A stretch of DNA of 64,000 nt from Pomacea canaliculata (GCF_003073045.1 NC_037590.1:31690327-31754326); one strand, 5' to 3'; positions 1 to 12,769 are shown, numbered from the stretch's first letter. The notes: generated by a model from the sequence alone, not told the origin. Program-made: numbers and translations.

Positions 1-228
1 GTGTGATGGCCATCTTTGTGTGTAGTGTGACATCCAGAAACTAGTGCCAGCTATTGTTGTATGTGTTATTGCAATAGTAGTTTGTGGATGCTGGGTGCAG
101 CAGAATATGTAAAAGCTAGATGATAATGTATACAGTAGTTTATTTCAGTACAAGAATTTGATGGCTGCATATAGTTTTCATTAGTAGTTCATTGTGGTGT
201 GACATAATAGGTGTTTTGTTTTATGCAG

Positions 229-2279
229 GTCTCATGCCTAAATGCTAACTACACAGATAATGGTCTCTTTGGTTTCTTTGCAATTGCACAGGCTACAGAA
301 ATGGAGAAGGTAGCTGCTTTTTCTTTAAATATATTTTAATCTTTGGCTCCTTTGACATGTGCTTTAGAGTTCTTGTAAATGCTGATATGCTGGGATTGAA
401 GTGTGTGGACTTGATATACAAAATGTACTGTGATCAGGACAAAACTTACTACATATATAGTGAAGATTGTAATGTGCACTCATTTTTAAAAAAATTTCAC
501 GTTTATTGTTACGCCTTTAACCAGAAGTTAAATATTGAAAAGCAAAGAGCTGAAGTAGTTGTCAATTGCATTGTTGGGGATATCTACCAGTGATGTGTGT
601 GTTATGTTTAAAGGTTCTCCAGGCTGCCTTCAAGCAGTTTGCTGCAATCACCAAGAATGGCTTGGATGAGAAGGAAGTGGCACGTGGCAAGTAAGTAATA
701 TGGAAATGTGGGAAACGAGAATATGACATGCATAATAGTTATTATGAGCAAGCATTTGCAAAAAAGTGACAGGTGATAAAGAAATGTAACTGATTTTGTT
801 TGGGGGGGTTTTTTTTTTCAGTATAAAAATAGGCATTTCTCCAGAACTAAAATAGAGAGCTTATCAGTTTTCAAGCTAGGTTTATGCTATCATTCTTTTT
901 GTGATATCCTTATCAGTGTTCGTGTTTATAGTTGTGAATAGGTGTCTTCATGTGCAGTTCTACATGCACAAGAACTTGCCTCATTAGTGTCTGTAACATC
1001 TACTCAGGTATCGACTTCAAGCTGACTTTGGCATGTACATGGAAACCAGTTCTTCATTACTGTATGATCTGAAATTTAATTTGTGTTAATGTTTTTTGCA
1101 TGTTGATTGGAGGGGGGATTTTCTGTTTTTCAGGTTCTATTTTTATTTTAAAATGTTTAATGGTTGACTTCAGCAAGTTGATTTTTTTTTTTTCTATTCT
1201 GTGTGTGAGAGAATTTCTTTCTTTAATGACGTTAGTGTTTGCATGACATTATTGTATATAATGGCCCTTATTTTAATCTTTTGTTTTTGTTGGGAGGGAA
1301 GGAGCTAATCAGCAGCAAGAATTAGAAATGTGTTGGGAAAAAAAGGTGTGAATATTTTCAGATAAAATGCATTGCAATATGTCGCATTGAAAGACCTTTA
1401 TAGGAGCAAGGTAGTAGCAGTTATTTTTGTGCTGTGTTTTTTGTTTCTTTTGCTCTGTGATAATTTTGAATAAAGCACAGGGTATGAATGAGTCTTTTAT
1501 TAGTTTGGTTTAAAGGTAAAAATTGCATGTGAATTAAAGCTTATTCCCCAGCTGATTTTATGCAGCTTGGGTGCAACATTACGGGCTGCTTACATTATGC
1601 ATTCAATTTTTCTTTCACGAAAAAAAGTATCATGACAGTTATTAATAAATCATCCTTAACTGATTAATTGATCAGGTATGATTCATACATCAGACATTGT
1701 CCCAGTTTGATGGTTTTGTCTGGCCCTTAATGTTACAGAGAAACTATTTGTCTGTGCTGTGACTTCTGGTTGAACTGTTTTCAAAAGTGTTGCTTACGTT
1801 CATTAGTATTAGCACAAAATTATTTATGTTTGTTTTGTAAATGGTGCCATTGTAAAGCAACTGTGGCTCATTTATGGTTTTTTTTAGGCAACAACTGAAA
1901 GCCAGAATTGCCATGCAGCAGGAGCAAAGTGAAAATTCAGCACTGGACTTTGCAGAGCAAGCATTGAGTGGCGAGCAGTTGGTTTCTCCAAATGATTTGT
2001 TTACGTTCATTGAGGGCATCACCACTGCAGATGTCACAAATGTGAGTGGCACTTTGAGGGATATTTCAAAAAACTGTGTTTTGAACATGGAGATTTTTTT
2101 AAAGCTAAGAAAACATGAATAAATTAAAGCTAGTTATGGAAAATTTTTTAATTTATTTAAACTTCATATGCATATATATGCTTTGACAGGTTGCCAAAAA
2201 GTTGGTGAATGGAACTCCAACCATGGCAGCTGTTGGAAATCTGTCACATACACCATATCTAGACCAGTTTCGCAAGTAA
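229..2279 (+). CDS. UQCRC2: Cytochrome b-c1 complex subunit 2 (core protein 2), C-terminal part
   Basis: Four coding exons are visible: 229-309, 614-690, 1888-2041 and 2190-2279 (TAA). All have AG acceptors and GT donors, and the phases join into one frame of 133 residues. The N-terminal exons lie left of the window. The protein is core 2 of respiratory complex III in the inner mitochondrial membrane, an M16 peptidase fold that has lost catalysis. Recognition rests on the C-terminus: NYTDNGLFGFFAIAQ, then FKQFAAITKNGLDEKEVARG, then a last exon VAKKLVNGTPTMAAVGNLSH, the counterpart of the vertebrate ending [20 protein letters not shown]. Introns are about 300, 1200 and 150 bases, without an obvious mobile element. 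It converges on METTL14, with stop codons 0.9 kb apart. I see no lesion. The identification is from memory of the family. Confidence 0.93.
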
Positions 2280-2457
2280 CGGCAAATGGAAGTTAGGTTT
2301 TTCTTCAGATTAGCTTGCTGCAATGGACTCTGTGCACATCAAGATTTAAGGTGTTGCAGGCTTGACATACGTGAAAAAAATTTGTTTCCAAGACTAACAG
2401 TCACAGGACCTCCATGCTACCTCCTTGAAAAGAGAGCCTGAAAGGAACTAATGGATT

Positions 2458-2609
2458 AATAAAATTAAGTTGTTTCTAGATTCATTTCTTGGCTTTGACA
2501 TGTACCATTTTAGGTATGCCCTGGTGTGGAGATGAATTTCTAGAACTGTTAGATGATAATTTGTCTTGGAAATTGAATTCTGATGTTGAAGATTGCATAT
2601 GTTAATAAA
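2458..2609 (+). terminator. Two poly(A) signals after UQCRC2
   Basis: AATAAA occurs at 2458-2463 and again at 2604-2609, about 180 and 325 bases after the UQCRC2 stop. Either could define the 3' end, which would give short and long 3' UTRs. The hexamers are seen; their use is inferred. Confidence 0.5.
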
Positions 2610-3217
2610 TTAAGTGCTGGATTTTTTGGTTTGTAATAAGTTTCAGAATTAACATTTCAGAGTGATGATTTCAATTTCCTCAGATGTTTGTAGTCAGCTT
2701 TCTTGAAACTAGTATTTCAACGAAGATCCCCAAACTGAGTAAACCAATATGTTAGAACTTCTAAGAAAACTATGCTAAAGGCTTTAAACATGATTCTGGG
2801 TGGTTTAGCTGTTGACTTTTCTAATGCACACAAACATTTAACACTGCAGTTGTGCATCATTAACTGCACAAGCCAGAACACAAAGATTCATCAGTTTATG
2901 ACTGCATTGATTACAAAAATGTTTACCATGTACAGCATCAGTAATTTCTGACTGCCACACCACATATGCCCTTTTTTTTCAGGCTAATTTTTCCCCCCTT
3001 TTTTTTTTTTTTGGTCCATAAACATTCTTGTACTATTGAGTTTCTTGGCACCACTGGTACTGTCCATGATTTGGGAATGCAGGCATCTGCAATGCACCAT
3101 AATCACCAGTCTTTTCGTAGCCTTATATTTGAGCATCATTGTAATAATTCTTCAATGTCCTGTTGTCTGCAGTCTCTTCTCAACAAGCTTGGTCTCCTTT
3201 CTTGCCAGCACAGGTAC

Positions 3218-6200
3218 TCATCTCTTGCCAAAGCCCCTTCCCTGTCCATACCTTATTGGTGCCATGGCTCCGGGCATATGACCTCCACGTGATCCACCTC
3301 TAGGTCCCCCACCCCTACTTCTTCCTCTACCTCTTCCTTCCCTATCACCCCCAACTCCTCCACTTTTGTTCTTGGGTGTGGGTGACTTCGGACGCAGACG
3401 TTCAATCTCCTCTGTACATCCAGTAACCATGCCCTCTGGAGATGCGAAGTAGGAAGCGTACACCTAGGTAAAAGAAAAACCTTTCAAATTGGGGCTGTTT
3501 TAATTACAAAAACTTTTTTGTGTGGCCTGTACCATTCTCTCACGTAGATGTACATTCACAAGAACATAACATTACTCACATCTGGATCATAATCAACACT
3601 ACTCACATCTGGATCAAAGTTGCTGGATGTCAATCCTGGTCCAAGGGTTAGCCAGCCAGGTCGAATGGTAGAGTCGCGACCAAAGAGATGCAATCGCCTG
3701 CGTCCTAAGCAGAAGTGTTCAATAATGTGGAAGATTTCAACAGGTTTATCCTTGGATCCAAATTCTGGCTCCTCTTCGATTATGAGATCAATGTCAACAT
3801 TAGCATGTATGAAATCCCCATCAGTGCTGCGCTTCACTGTTCCTTTTATTCCCATGAGGCAGTGCTCCTGCAGGAGGAAAAAATTGTTACTTATTCATTT
3901 TAATGTAAAGAGGGAACTTGGATGGAGCCCGACTACCTTCTGCCAATATCTTTCATTCTAGATAATTTAGTAACATGTCAGCATTACATTTGCAAGAATA
4001 AAATGATAAATATTTTCAGCATCAGCAAAGCAAGAAAGATTTATAGGCATTTCACTAATGAAAGGAAGGCATAGGAACAAAGAGGTAAAATGTACCTTCG
4101 TTCTCTGAAAAATAGCATTAGGTTCCAAATTTTTATGCTGACGTGATTTGATATTTGTCTTGATCCAGCATATATCCTCGCAGCGTCGGAAGCCCCACCG
4201 CTTCAAGCACTAAAGACAGGTAAAATCTTAGATCTTTGCCATAATGTTTCAAAGATATTAAATGTATACAGAAAATACACAACAAAAAATGGTATTGCCA
4301 CAACAATGCTGCTGAATAACAGTAAAGTGCCAAACATTGACTTTCACACAAAAATTACCTCATGATCACATAACAGCATACTCCTCCCCACATAAGACTG
4401 AAAGGATTAAATATTTTACATTAGCAGAAAATCCTTTGAAACCCTGGTGATACTGACCTGTCTGCCGCGCTCCAAACCTTCAGCGTTTCCACACCAGATC
4501 CACAAAAAAGAACGCTGTGCTGCCACAGCTGGAATGTCCAGGCTTTCGATCTGCACACATCATTTGTACATGTAGCTTCCTGTAGGTTTGCAATAGATTC
4601 CACTCTAATTCCTGTATCAAATTTTTATAAATATAATTAGAACTTTGGTGACAATTAAGTCCAATGGTTAAAGGACAACACCAGCACTCAGTGGAAACAA
4701 GCATAAAGCATCACAGAAACAATTCAGTTGTATTTTATGACGAAGAGGCATGAGAAATATTCATGTTTCTCTCTTAATCACTCCTGGATTTATTGATAAA
4801 ATAATAAGGGACAAAAGGGAAGTATTTCTAAAAATAGTGCCCTCTGCATGAGCTGAATTTTAAGAGAAATCATTTAATCCTTGGTAAAAGAAAACAGACT
4901 TTTATACAGTAGAAGCGAGTCTTGGACTTCCAGTAAATCACTAAAGAAAGGGGGAATGCCTGTTGTATGGCACCTAGCAATAACATTTTTCTACTTCTTT
5001 TATTAATATATATTATTATATGTATAAATTAATACGATGTGCTTGCATGCTTATATGTAACGCACCTCGAGTCTGATGCTGGAAAAAGGCGCTATACAAA
5101 TGTGCTATTTATTTATTATTATTATTTAAACGAAGAGATCTTCCTATAGCAAAGCCAACTATGCAAAAGAGGTGTTAAAACCAACAACGGTTGCTAGTAA
5201 AATATTAAAGATCAAGTACCAGATCTATCACATCAACGCTTTTTACACTGTTCTGGTCTGCAAGTAACTTCGTGACATGGTAACAAACATATCATCAGTT
5301 GTATCCTTATCCAGCACGATGCAAAAACAACTGACAGTGTGAGGGCACCACTGATGTGCATGTTTGAAACAGAAAAAAGAATTGAAGGTGACCAACATAT
5401 GAGGAGGTTAAACAGGAACATGTACGAGTATCAGTAAGTAAAAATAGTAAATTTTGCATGCATCTAAACGAGGAAAAAAATGTTTTTTTTTACAGGTTTC
5501 ACATTGATAACTATCAATTTTTTAAAGTTATACAGTCAGACTGATGAAAAAAATCAAGTTAAGGAAGTTCGTTGAAAAAAAAAAAGCATTTTTTTTTCAC
5601 TGTGGAAGTTTAATTTTAACCAAATGCTCATTTCTTGTCATTCTTTTTAAGACTCTCTGGCAACCTGCAAAGATGGAGTCGTGCTTATCGCACAGGAGTC
5701 TCCTATACAGAAAGGAGAATATGACAGCGCAGGGTCGATAGGGGAGGAGTACATGATTTTTCACTCCAAGGCTTTATCTCTACACACTAAGATCCGCATC
5801 TTCAACGAAAATGTAAAGTCAGTCCTTCTATATGGATCTGAGACAAGGCGTGTGACAAACACCACCACCAACAAGATTCAGACATTCATCAACAGATATC
5901 TGCACTACATCCTTAAAATCAGATGGTCTGAGATCTCCTATAATAATAAAGACCTGTGGGAGAGAACCAAGCAAAAACCTCCCAGAAAAGACATCAAGAA
6001 GCGGAAGTTGAATAGGAACAAGAAGAATGTACTTATATTTGGAAATTTTTATTTTAAAATGAGCTTAACCCAATTATAAAGAAAAAATGTTGCACTCGGG
6101 TTGTCCTTTAAACCATTAGGTGTGCAGGTTTGTCTTAAGAATGGTCGAGACATAAGATTGCAGGTTTTTTTAGTTTCCAATTATGAACAACCTCATCCTT

Positions 6201-9069
6201 ATCTTTGTTTTTTAACTAGTCTTTTTTTTTTTAAAAAAAAAGTTGGTCATTGTCATTACATACTTTAGGCCTGATGTTATGCTCGGAGGGAATATTAAGG
6301 GCCACTTTGTGTTGCTAATGGCATAAGCTTTGGTTTTGCTTTATATTATAAAACATCTGATAATGCTCCTACTTAAACTCCTCGTTTTAGCTCTTCAAAA
6401 CTGCCACCATTAGCTTGGGACATTATGAAATTAACTACACCCATGCAGATTTGAAAACTCGCAGCTTACAGGCAGTAAGTTTATACCTCATCCCAGTTCC
6501 AGTATTTGTCAAACACTGCTCCTTGGGTGCGTTGGTATTCCTCTAAAGGTGGTTCCATCAAAATGACGTCAAATTTACCATGCAAGTCACGCAGGTCAAA
6601 TGTTTCAAGGTCACATGTCAGATACCTGAGAACAGCAAGACAAATAGCTCTTCATTCAGTCCTAGTATTCTGCTGCCACATTAATGAAAACTTTAATTTT
6701 TGTTTGCCAAAAAACACAAAATCTCCCTAAAGTTTTATATAATTCTCTTTAAAAAAAAAACAACTTTGTTAACTGCACAAACTCAGCTTAAGCACATACT
6801 GTAAATTTCAGATGGAAGGACAGGATAAATGCCTAAAAAAGTTATATAATATAATAAAAAAAAAAAAAGGTAACATGCTATTTCTTAGAAAGAGGACTTA
6901 CATGGGAGGTGCATTAGTACTTGTGATCAGTTCATCCTTCAAGCGAATTAGTTCCCGCTGCTTGGGATATTCTTCAAACCTATTGGCCAATCCTACATAA
7001 AGAAATAAACCCTTCATATAGCAACATATGCCAAACATACTTTTTTTTTAACTGTATAGCTTTTCCTGTATCTTTCATCTCCTCGTCAGTTTGTTTACTT
7101 CTTGGCCTATATTTACTGGCTAATATTAATCTACTATTATTTGTTTACCTCCATCCCGTATGAAGTTTTGAGGTCGTTCACCAGAGTCAACAAAATGTTG
7201 ACAGTAGTCATTGTGGGGGTTTGCACTTTGTGTCCCCTGCATATCAAGATGAAATATTTTGCAATTTAAAACTATAGTTTGATTTTAATAATTGTCTATT
7301 TTGCATCTTCTTCCAAAGAAGTCAGAAGCTTGGTTCAAAAAAGTGTACTTAAAAAACAACTTACAAATCATTTCTGCTGGTCACGCATGGCTGAGAAGGG
7401 ATGATAAAATTGAGATTGTCTTTGTATTACATAAAAAAAATTAATGTTTTTAACCTAAATATATTTCAAATTTATTTATACTAGAGTCTGGAGAATGCTT
7501 ACTTTAAGAAAAGTACTGGAATCTGTGTAAACTTCTTCTTTTCCAAAATCATTTTCTTCTTCCTGAAACAAACATATCCAAACAAACATTAATTCCAGCC
7601 TTGGCTAAACTTGGGAAGTAGGGTGGGTACTTGGGAAACAATTTTCTTAACATGAAGATGCTAAAGTGTACATTGGAAAAACATTTCAACCTAACTTTCT
7701 CTACCTACAACCTCAACCTACAAAAATAATACAATAGAAAGAAGCCCAATTTACACTCTGCAAACTTGTAATAAAAAACTCTTTTTTCCAAATGATATCT
7801 ATGCCACATGTGCTTAATTTGCAGGTGAAACATCATATCATCTCATGATTCCAGGGCTGATACAGTACTGATCAGAACAACCTATTAAATATTGAGTGAG
7901 AATTCAGCTAGAAATTAAAAAAAGGCCATACCTCATTGCTCTTATCTTTTTCTTCATTTCCTGCTTGTTCAACATCATTAGCTTTACTTTGACGTGCTTT
8001 CCTTGTGGGTGAGCAATCCTCTCTAAATGATTTGAAGTTAGTATATTAAAAGCTTTATCAGGAGTCTTAAGTTACTTTAACTCATTCACTTGTATATGGC
8101 CTACTGTCTGTGGCTGTACCTTAGACTAGTATAAATATATATTCTACTGACATATTTTTTCCACATATTGCAAACATGAAAAAAAATGCTAATTATGCTA
8201 GCTCAAGCACTCCCAAAAAAAACTATAAGGAAATGTTTGTTGTCCTAAACATATGCATGTCACTGCCAACCAATTATAATAAATATTTGCTAATGAATTT
8301 CCCCCTCACCCATACCATGCCCAGATCTGATGACACCAATAATTAACAGGTTTTTTTTTTTGGCTTGGTCAGAATGAAATTTCAAAAGTCTAGAAAAAAA
8401 TATGCTGGCATAATGTAAGAGTGTATTATTATTCCACAAATGTTTAATGAATTGATACAGATGAAATATGAAGTAGAAATGATATATGTAATACAATATC
8501 TTAACAAAAACACACACCCTGATGTTCCTGAACTGGCCACATCTTTGCTTCCTTCTGTGCCTGACTTCAATACTGTCTTCAGTGCACTGGGTGATTCCAC
8601 TCCAAGCTGCCACAATTGAAAATAGAATTAGAGCTTACGCTCCTGCTTACTATTAGTAACAGCTCATGAGTGTGTATGTGTGAGTAATACGAGAAACACG
8701 AAACGAAATCTGATAATCATGGTAAACAAATAGAAAGAAATCAAGCAACAATAGCAGTACTTGATTCCTGGAGCAACAAGGTAGTTTCACTATAAATGAT
8801 GACTTACTGTTGAATTTGTGTGTGGACTGATATAACCGTAAACCTATACATGGTAAGCATCAAAATCATTAAACTGAAATATTGCACTGCTGAACATCAA
8901 GTCTGATAACAATAGTGCCACGGACCGTAGACCCTTCTTTCTCTACATTCACTCCGCAAGCACTTCAAAGTTTTTTTAATAATTATAACGTTACGAAACT
9001 CACAGCTTGTGCAAGAAGGCGCTTTCGAGTCAGTGACTTTTCCTTCAGCGATTTGAGAATATCTCCCAT
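3218..9069 (-). CDS. METTL14: N6-adenosine-methyltransferase non-catalytic subunit METTL14
   Basis: Eleven coding exons on the minus strand: 9069-9004, 8606-8518, 8022-7932, 7562-7503, 7236-7149, 6992-6902, 6625-6487, 4550-4458, 4209-4096, 3867-3607 (or to 3580) and 3463-3218. All phases agree and give 445 or 454 residues; human METTL14 has 456. METTL14 pairs with METTL3 in the nucleus, where it holds RNA and supports m6A writing on mRNA. The N-terminus ([19 protein letters not shown]) is helical. A low-complexity linker follows, then the MT-A70 fold. Exon 7 carries [12 protein letters not shown], with the EPPL motif that replaces the catalytic DPPW of METTL3. Exon 8 has [16 protein letters not shown], exon 9 [15 protein letters not shown], and exon 10 [20 protein letters not shown] followed by RPGWLTLGP. 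The tail is RGG-rich ([19 protein letters not shown]), as expected for RNA binding. It shares a head-to-head promoter region with MRPS37. Exon 10 has a duplicated donor, listed separately. Confidence 0.96.
3574..3616 (-). other. METTL14: Duplicated splice donor at METTL14 exon 10
   Basis: A 16-base block containing the donor (minus strand TGATCCAGATGTGAGT) occurs twice, at 3616-3601 and 3589-3574, offset by 27 bases. Both copies end the exon after Asp-Pro-Asp with GTGAGT and both are in phase 0. Using the second donor inserts nine residues (VSSVDYDPD) before the next exon, VYASYF. The repeat is seen directly; alternative use is inferred. Confidence 0.8.
5061..5128 (+). repeat. SINE-like 3' tail (GGCGCTATACAAAT followed by ATT repeats)
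   Basis: The segment reads CGCACCTCGAGTCTGATGC, then GGAAAAAGGCGCTATACAAA, then ATTTATTATTATT. Tails of this form, a GCGCTATAxAAAT box followed by a TTA/ATT microsatellite, are common on dispersed SINE-like repeats in invertebrates. No tRNA-like head was found. It lies in the METTL14 intron between exons 7 and 8. Related boxes occur near 11.1, 37.4 and 43.7 kb. Confidence 0.45.
5650..6030 (+). mobile_element. Decayed LINE fragment: C-terminal end of a non-LTR reverse transcriptase
   Basis: The open frame from about 5681 translates to [45 protein letters not shown] and [11 protein letters not shown]. This is the stretch after the catalytic part of LINE reverse transcriptases that leads into the C-terminal zinc-knuckle region. 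Upstream, [13 protein letters not shown] resembles the preceding segment but the sequence between is shortened, so the copy is internally deleted as well as 5' truncated. It sits in the intron between METTL14 exons 7 and 8, opposite in orientation to that gene. The clade cannot be assigned from so little sequence. Confidence 0.85.
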
Positions 9070-9686
9070 TTCTAAGTTATACGTGTTTTGTATTCTACGC
9101 CCGAGAAACAGGAAATGGTAAAACTCATGTAAAGCTACTATTTTATTTTCTCACAATACTGCGATCAAGACGCATAATGAAGCTAACACGTTACTTAAAC
9201 GCTGTTTATTTACAACTCTTCAAACAGAGTGCTTTGAAAACAATTAATTTATATACTGAAGTAACAAAATAGTAATACGCATTGACGTATATGACGTCAT
9301 CAAACTCTGTGTGTGTTCATCGTGTTGCACATCTCGTGTAGCACGGGGTGACATTGTCAAGCATTACAAGCAAGTTCGTGTTAATGTCTATACAAACAGT
9401 CCATAGTTTTGATCGTCGTAAATATTTTTAAACCGTTATATCTTTTGGGAAAATTTAGTCTGTTGAATATTGACTCAGTATACATTATATATAACACGTT
9501 TGACATGGTGAAGTGTTCACGAGTTACTGGCACAGCTTTCTGAAACCAAATATCTGTTCATGTTGGGTTCTCTTGCAGGTGGGAATTTTATCATCAATGC
9601 TGACTGCAGTGCTAGGTCTTTGAAAACATTCTGTTTCCAAACGGTGACTGAAGTAGGCGGCCGCCAGCATCCCTCGACCTCACAAA
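9070..9686. promoter_or_regulatory. Bidirectional promoter region between METTL14 and MRPS37, with a CRE palindrome
   Basis: The two start codons face away from each other across 617 bases, so both transcription starts should lie here. A perfect CREB/ATF palindrome TGACGTCA lies at 9292-9299, preceded by a half-site TTGACGTA at 9282-9289. A GCGGCCGCC patch lies at about 9658-9666, just upstream of the MRPS37 ATG. No TATA box is well placed for either gene, as is usual for housekeeping pairs. The MRPS37 5' leader may contain an intron, since TCTTGCAG at about 9572-9579 would make a good acceptor. Confidence 0.65.
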
Positions 9687-12600
9687 ATGCCTAAGCTGAC
9701 AGAAATAATGCTTGCTTATAATAGACCTTTCAAGAAGTTTACAAATTACAAACCACAAGGTTATAAATACAAGATTGTGCTGCCACCGGTTCTGCGCGAT
9801 TATGTCTCAGAAAGGAAGGAGAAACTTGGGAGTAAGTGGAGTTTTACTTCTGTCAATATTTGCTGTAGCGCATCAAACAAAGGAATCAAAAAATATTTAT
9901 GATCTGTGCAGATCAATTTTTGTTAAAAAATATAGAAAAACTGGAATGTGATTTCATTTAAAAAAAGAAAAAAATTTAAAATTCACCTACACTAAGGGAG
10001 GAAGATGCATTGTGTATAATGAATTTGATATCTTTTGTAACCTTACAAAGCAGACCTAAACATAACAAGAAACTATTTGAAAAATGTTTCTAAAGACTAA
10101 GATGAAGAGATCATAGAGAATTGGCAGCAGGCCAAAAAATCAACTTTAAGAAACAATCTTTTCCTTTTGCTGAAGCTACATTCAATGAATTTTAAAATTA
10201 AAAAGTGAGCAGATTCAGATTATTAGCATATGTGTCACGTTTTCAGAAGCATACTGTGTAGAGGAGATGTCCATTATGATGGCCTGTTGGAAACAAAATG
10301 ATTTCAACCAGCAGCGATGCTCTCAGGAACTTGCAGCTTTTCATAAGTGTGTTGTAGAAGCTCAGGTGAGCAGCCTTATGAGACTGACATCTTAAAGGAT
10401 GAACGTCTACTTTAGGGCAGGAAGTAATGGTTTGACCTGTGGGAAGGAAGTGAGCATATGCATAGCCGGCTGTCTTAGTGACCCTTCTTTGCTAATCACT
10501 TCTATCCGATCCAACAACATCATCATCTCATTTTGAGTATAACCATATCCTGCCAGATAGTGGAAGTTTGGCCTTAAGTATATTCTGTTTCCTCTATCAG
10601 TGATGGGTAAGAATGTATATTGCCATATTTGGTACTTTGCATGTATTCACTTTTTTTTGTTCTTATATTTTTTAGTGCTGTCATGTTTCCAGCCACCTGA
10701 TTTTTATATATATTTTGTTTTCTTTTTATGTGGGGTGCAGTTGGTTGATCATTTCAATTCTAATAGGTAGAAAAGTGAGTGGAGCTTGTCAGTCTGTCTT
10801 AAGTATGCACAGGTAATATCACTAATTATTTAGATGAAATTGTTTTACCAAGATTTGTCAGAGGGTAAATATTTAGCTCTTTCTTAAATCTGCTTCAAAT
10901 ATAGGTTGGAAATGCAGAAGCTGCTACATGACCCATTTAATTGAATTTAAACATTTTTAAAGAATAAATTACCAAATGGCTCTTTATTGTTTTTAAACAC
11001 CTTTAGGGATATTGTCATCACACAGCCTATTTACCCACTGCCCTGGTCTCTTGCGAAGCACATCAAGTTTGCCGTCATGTGGGAAAATGTGCTATAGAAA
11101 TCCTATTGTTATCATTACTTATATCTGAAGATTATGAAAGGGAATGCTTATCAGAGTTTCTCCTGCTGATGCAAACATATAGAGATAAACAACAGAATAA
11201 AATATAGTTTGTCAATAATTATTAAGGCTGGATACTTGAGAAATATTTAGAATTTGTAGATGTGAAGGGAATTTCATAAGAGAGGTATTTCCTGAGGGCT
11301 ATAGAAATGAAAATCGTTTCCGTTTATTTAAATTCTTGTTTGAATTCAAACTTTGTTGTGTAACATAGTTTAATGATAAATTTAATAATCACTGAAGATA
11401 GATTTTTTGAGCACCCACTTAAACTAATTTTTAAAAAGTGTAGTCAACATTCATGATTGTTTGTATATTTATGTTGTACGTGATATTATTCTCTCTGGCC
11501 TTCTTACACCATCTCTCTCTCTCTCACACACACGTATTATTTGTTTTGCAACTTGGCAGTAAATACCACAGTATTTTCAGCATGTTAAAGGCTGAACTAT
11601 CACCATCCAGCAGCAAATAATGTTCAGTCTGAAAAAGGGAGATGAAGGAACTTGTCAGGCCAAGATAGAAGCAATTAGCAAAGCTTGACCACTAGGTAAG
11701 ACTGGCATCGCATGTGCTCCTCGCCTTCCTGCCTCAGATCAAATCAAACTTTCTCACCAAGGAAGAAGTTCAGCCTTTAAACAGTAGGGTTAATTCTCAA
11801 ATGTGTGGTTCTGTCATGGTGATAAAATGCATTCTATATTTTTTGTCTTTTTAAGTGAGATTTTAATTAGTTCTTAGAAGTGGATAAAAAATTATTATTT
11901 TAAATTATTCATCAAGAGAAGAGGCTTGGAACTTTCTAATGTAATCTTTCAAGATCAATTTAAAATGTCAAAGTCAGTTAAGCATCTTTTGGAAGGCACA
12001 ATTTTTTTTCACATACACCCATACATGCAATTTCTTTAAGATTTCGATGTTGATTCGTTTCAAATTTTACTTGCGGAGTAATAATAAGATCTGTAGTCCT
12101 TTTAAATGCTTGTGTGTGCATATTGTATGGATGTGTGTGCAGCTGCATGGATTCATAGATGTAGATGTTGTTAGTTCCTAGATGTTTCCTGCTTATTTTT
12201 ATCTGTGAATGTTAAGAACCGGAATGTGTACAAGAAAAAGTTATTTGGGTGTGGCATTGATATGTTTTATTGCTAACAAGCACAGAAAAGAAGTGCTTCA
12301 TCATTTGAATGTTCTTTCCTCTTCAGTTTTGTAAATAAAACACCAGAATGTCTTATATATTTGCTCAGGTGAGCAAGGTAAATACTCGTTTCCTGTCTTT
12401 CCATCTCATCTGTTCACTCTTTATGTTTGACTTGTAAAACAAAACACTTTTTTAAAGTTTAAAATCCATGTCTTTGATGTTATTTTACTTTGTGTTTGAA
12501 GTTTGATGTAAATTTTACTCAAAGCTGCTTGGCCCATTGTACTAACACCCTGTGTGCAGGCAGCGGAGCAAGCTGCAAGGGAGACCTTAAAGCAGGGGAA

Positions 12601-12694
12601 ATCATTGAATGTAGGACAGCGGATGCCAGCGTCTCAAGTGAACAAACTTCTGAAGCGGTACCCACAGCCACCAGTGACCATACAGTTAAAGTGA
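9687..12694 (+). CDS. MRPS37: Small mitochondrial ribosomal subunit protein mS37 (CHCHD1), twin CX9C
   Basis: Three coding exons, 9687-9831, 10247-10365 and 12560-12694 (TGA), join in frame to 132 residues. The start MPKLTEIMLAYNRPF follows the GC-rich leader. Exon 2 encodes the CHCH fold: CVEEMSIMMAC and CSQELAAFHKC are two CX9C motifs with the core MMACWKQNDF, matching MMACWKQNEF in human CHCHD1. Exon 3 ends in QVNKLLKRYPQPP, like the vertebrate KLNKLLQRFPNKP. Twin CX9C proteins are oxidised by the MIA40 relay on mitochondrial import; mS37 belongs to the small mitoribosomal subunit. Intron 2 is about 2.2 kb and holds a SINE-like tail and CT/CA microsatellites. It diverges from METTL14. I see no lesion. 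Confidence 0.93.
11055..11117 (+). repeat. SINE-like 3' tail remnant in MRPS37 intron 2
   Basis: CACATCAAGTTTGCCGTCA, then GGGAAAATGTGCTATAGAAA, then TTGTTATCATTA resembles the box-plus-microsatellite tail at 5.1 kb, with more decay. No body was recognised upstream. The assignment is by pattern only. Confidence 0.35.
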
Positions 12695-12762
12695 TTTCTT
12701 CAACCTCTTGATGTAAGCGCACTTGAACACAGAGCTAACTTCCACCCCACCCCCTTTTGAAA

Positions 12763-12768
12763 AATAAA
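12763..12768 (+). terminator. MRPS37: Poly(A) signal of MRPS37
   Basis: AATAAA lies 69 bases after the MRPS37 stop, in a short 3' UTR. It is the only canonical hexamer close by on this strand. Confidence 0.6.
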
Positions 12769-12769
12769 G

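Noticed and set aside
9832-9902. Read-through of MRPS37 exon 1 as a separate 71-residue protein
   Set aside because: GTAAGT at the exon end and the in-phase twin CX9C exon show that the frame beyond 9831 is intronic.
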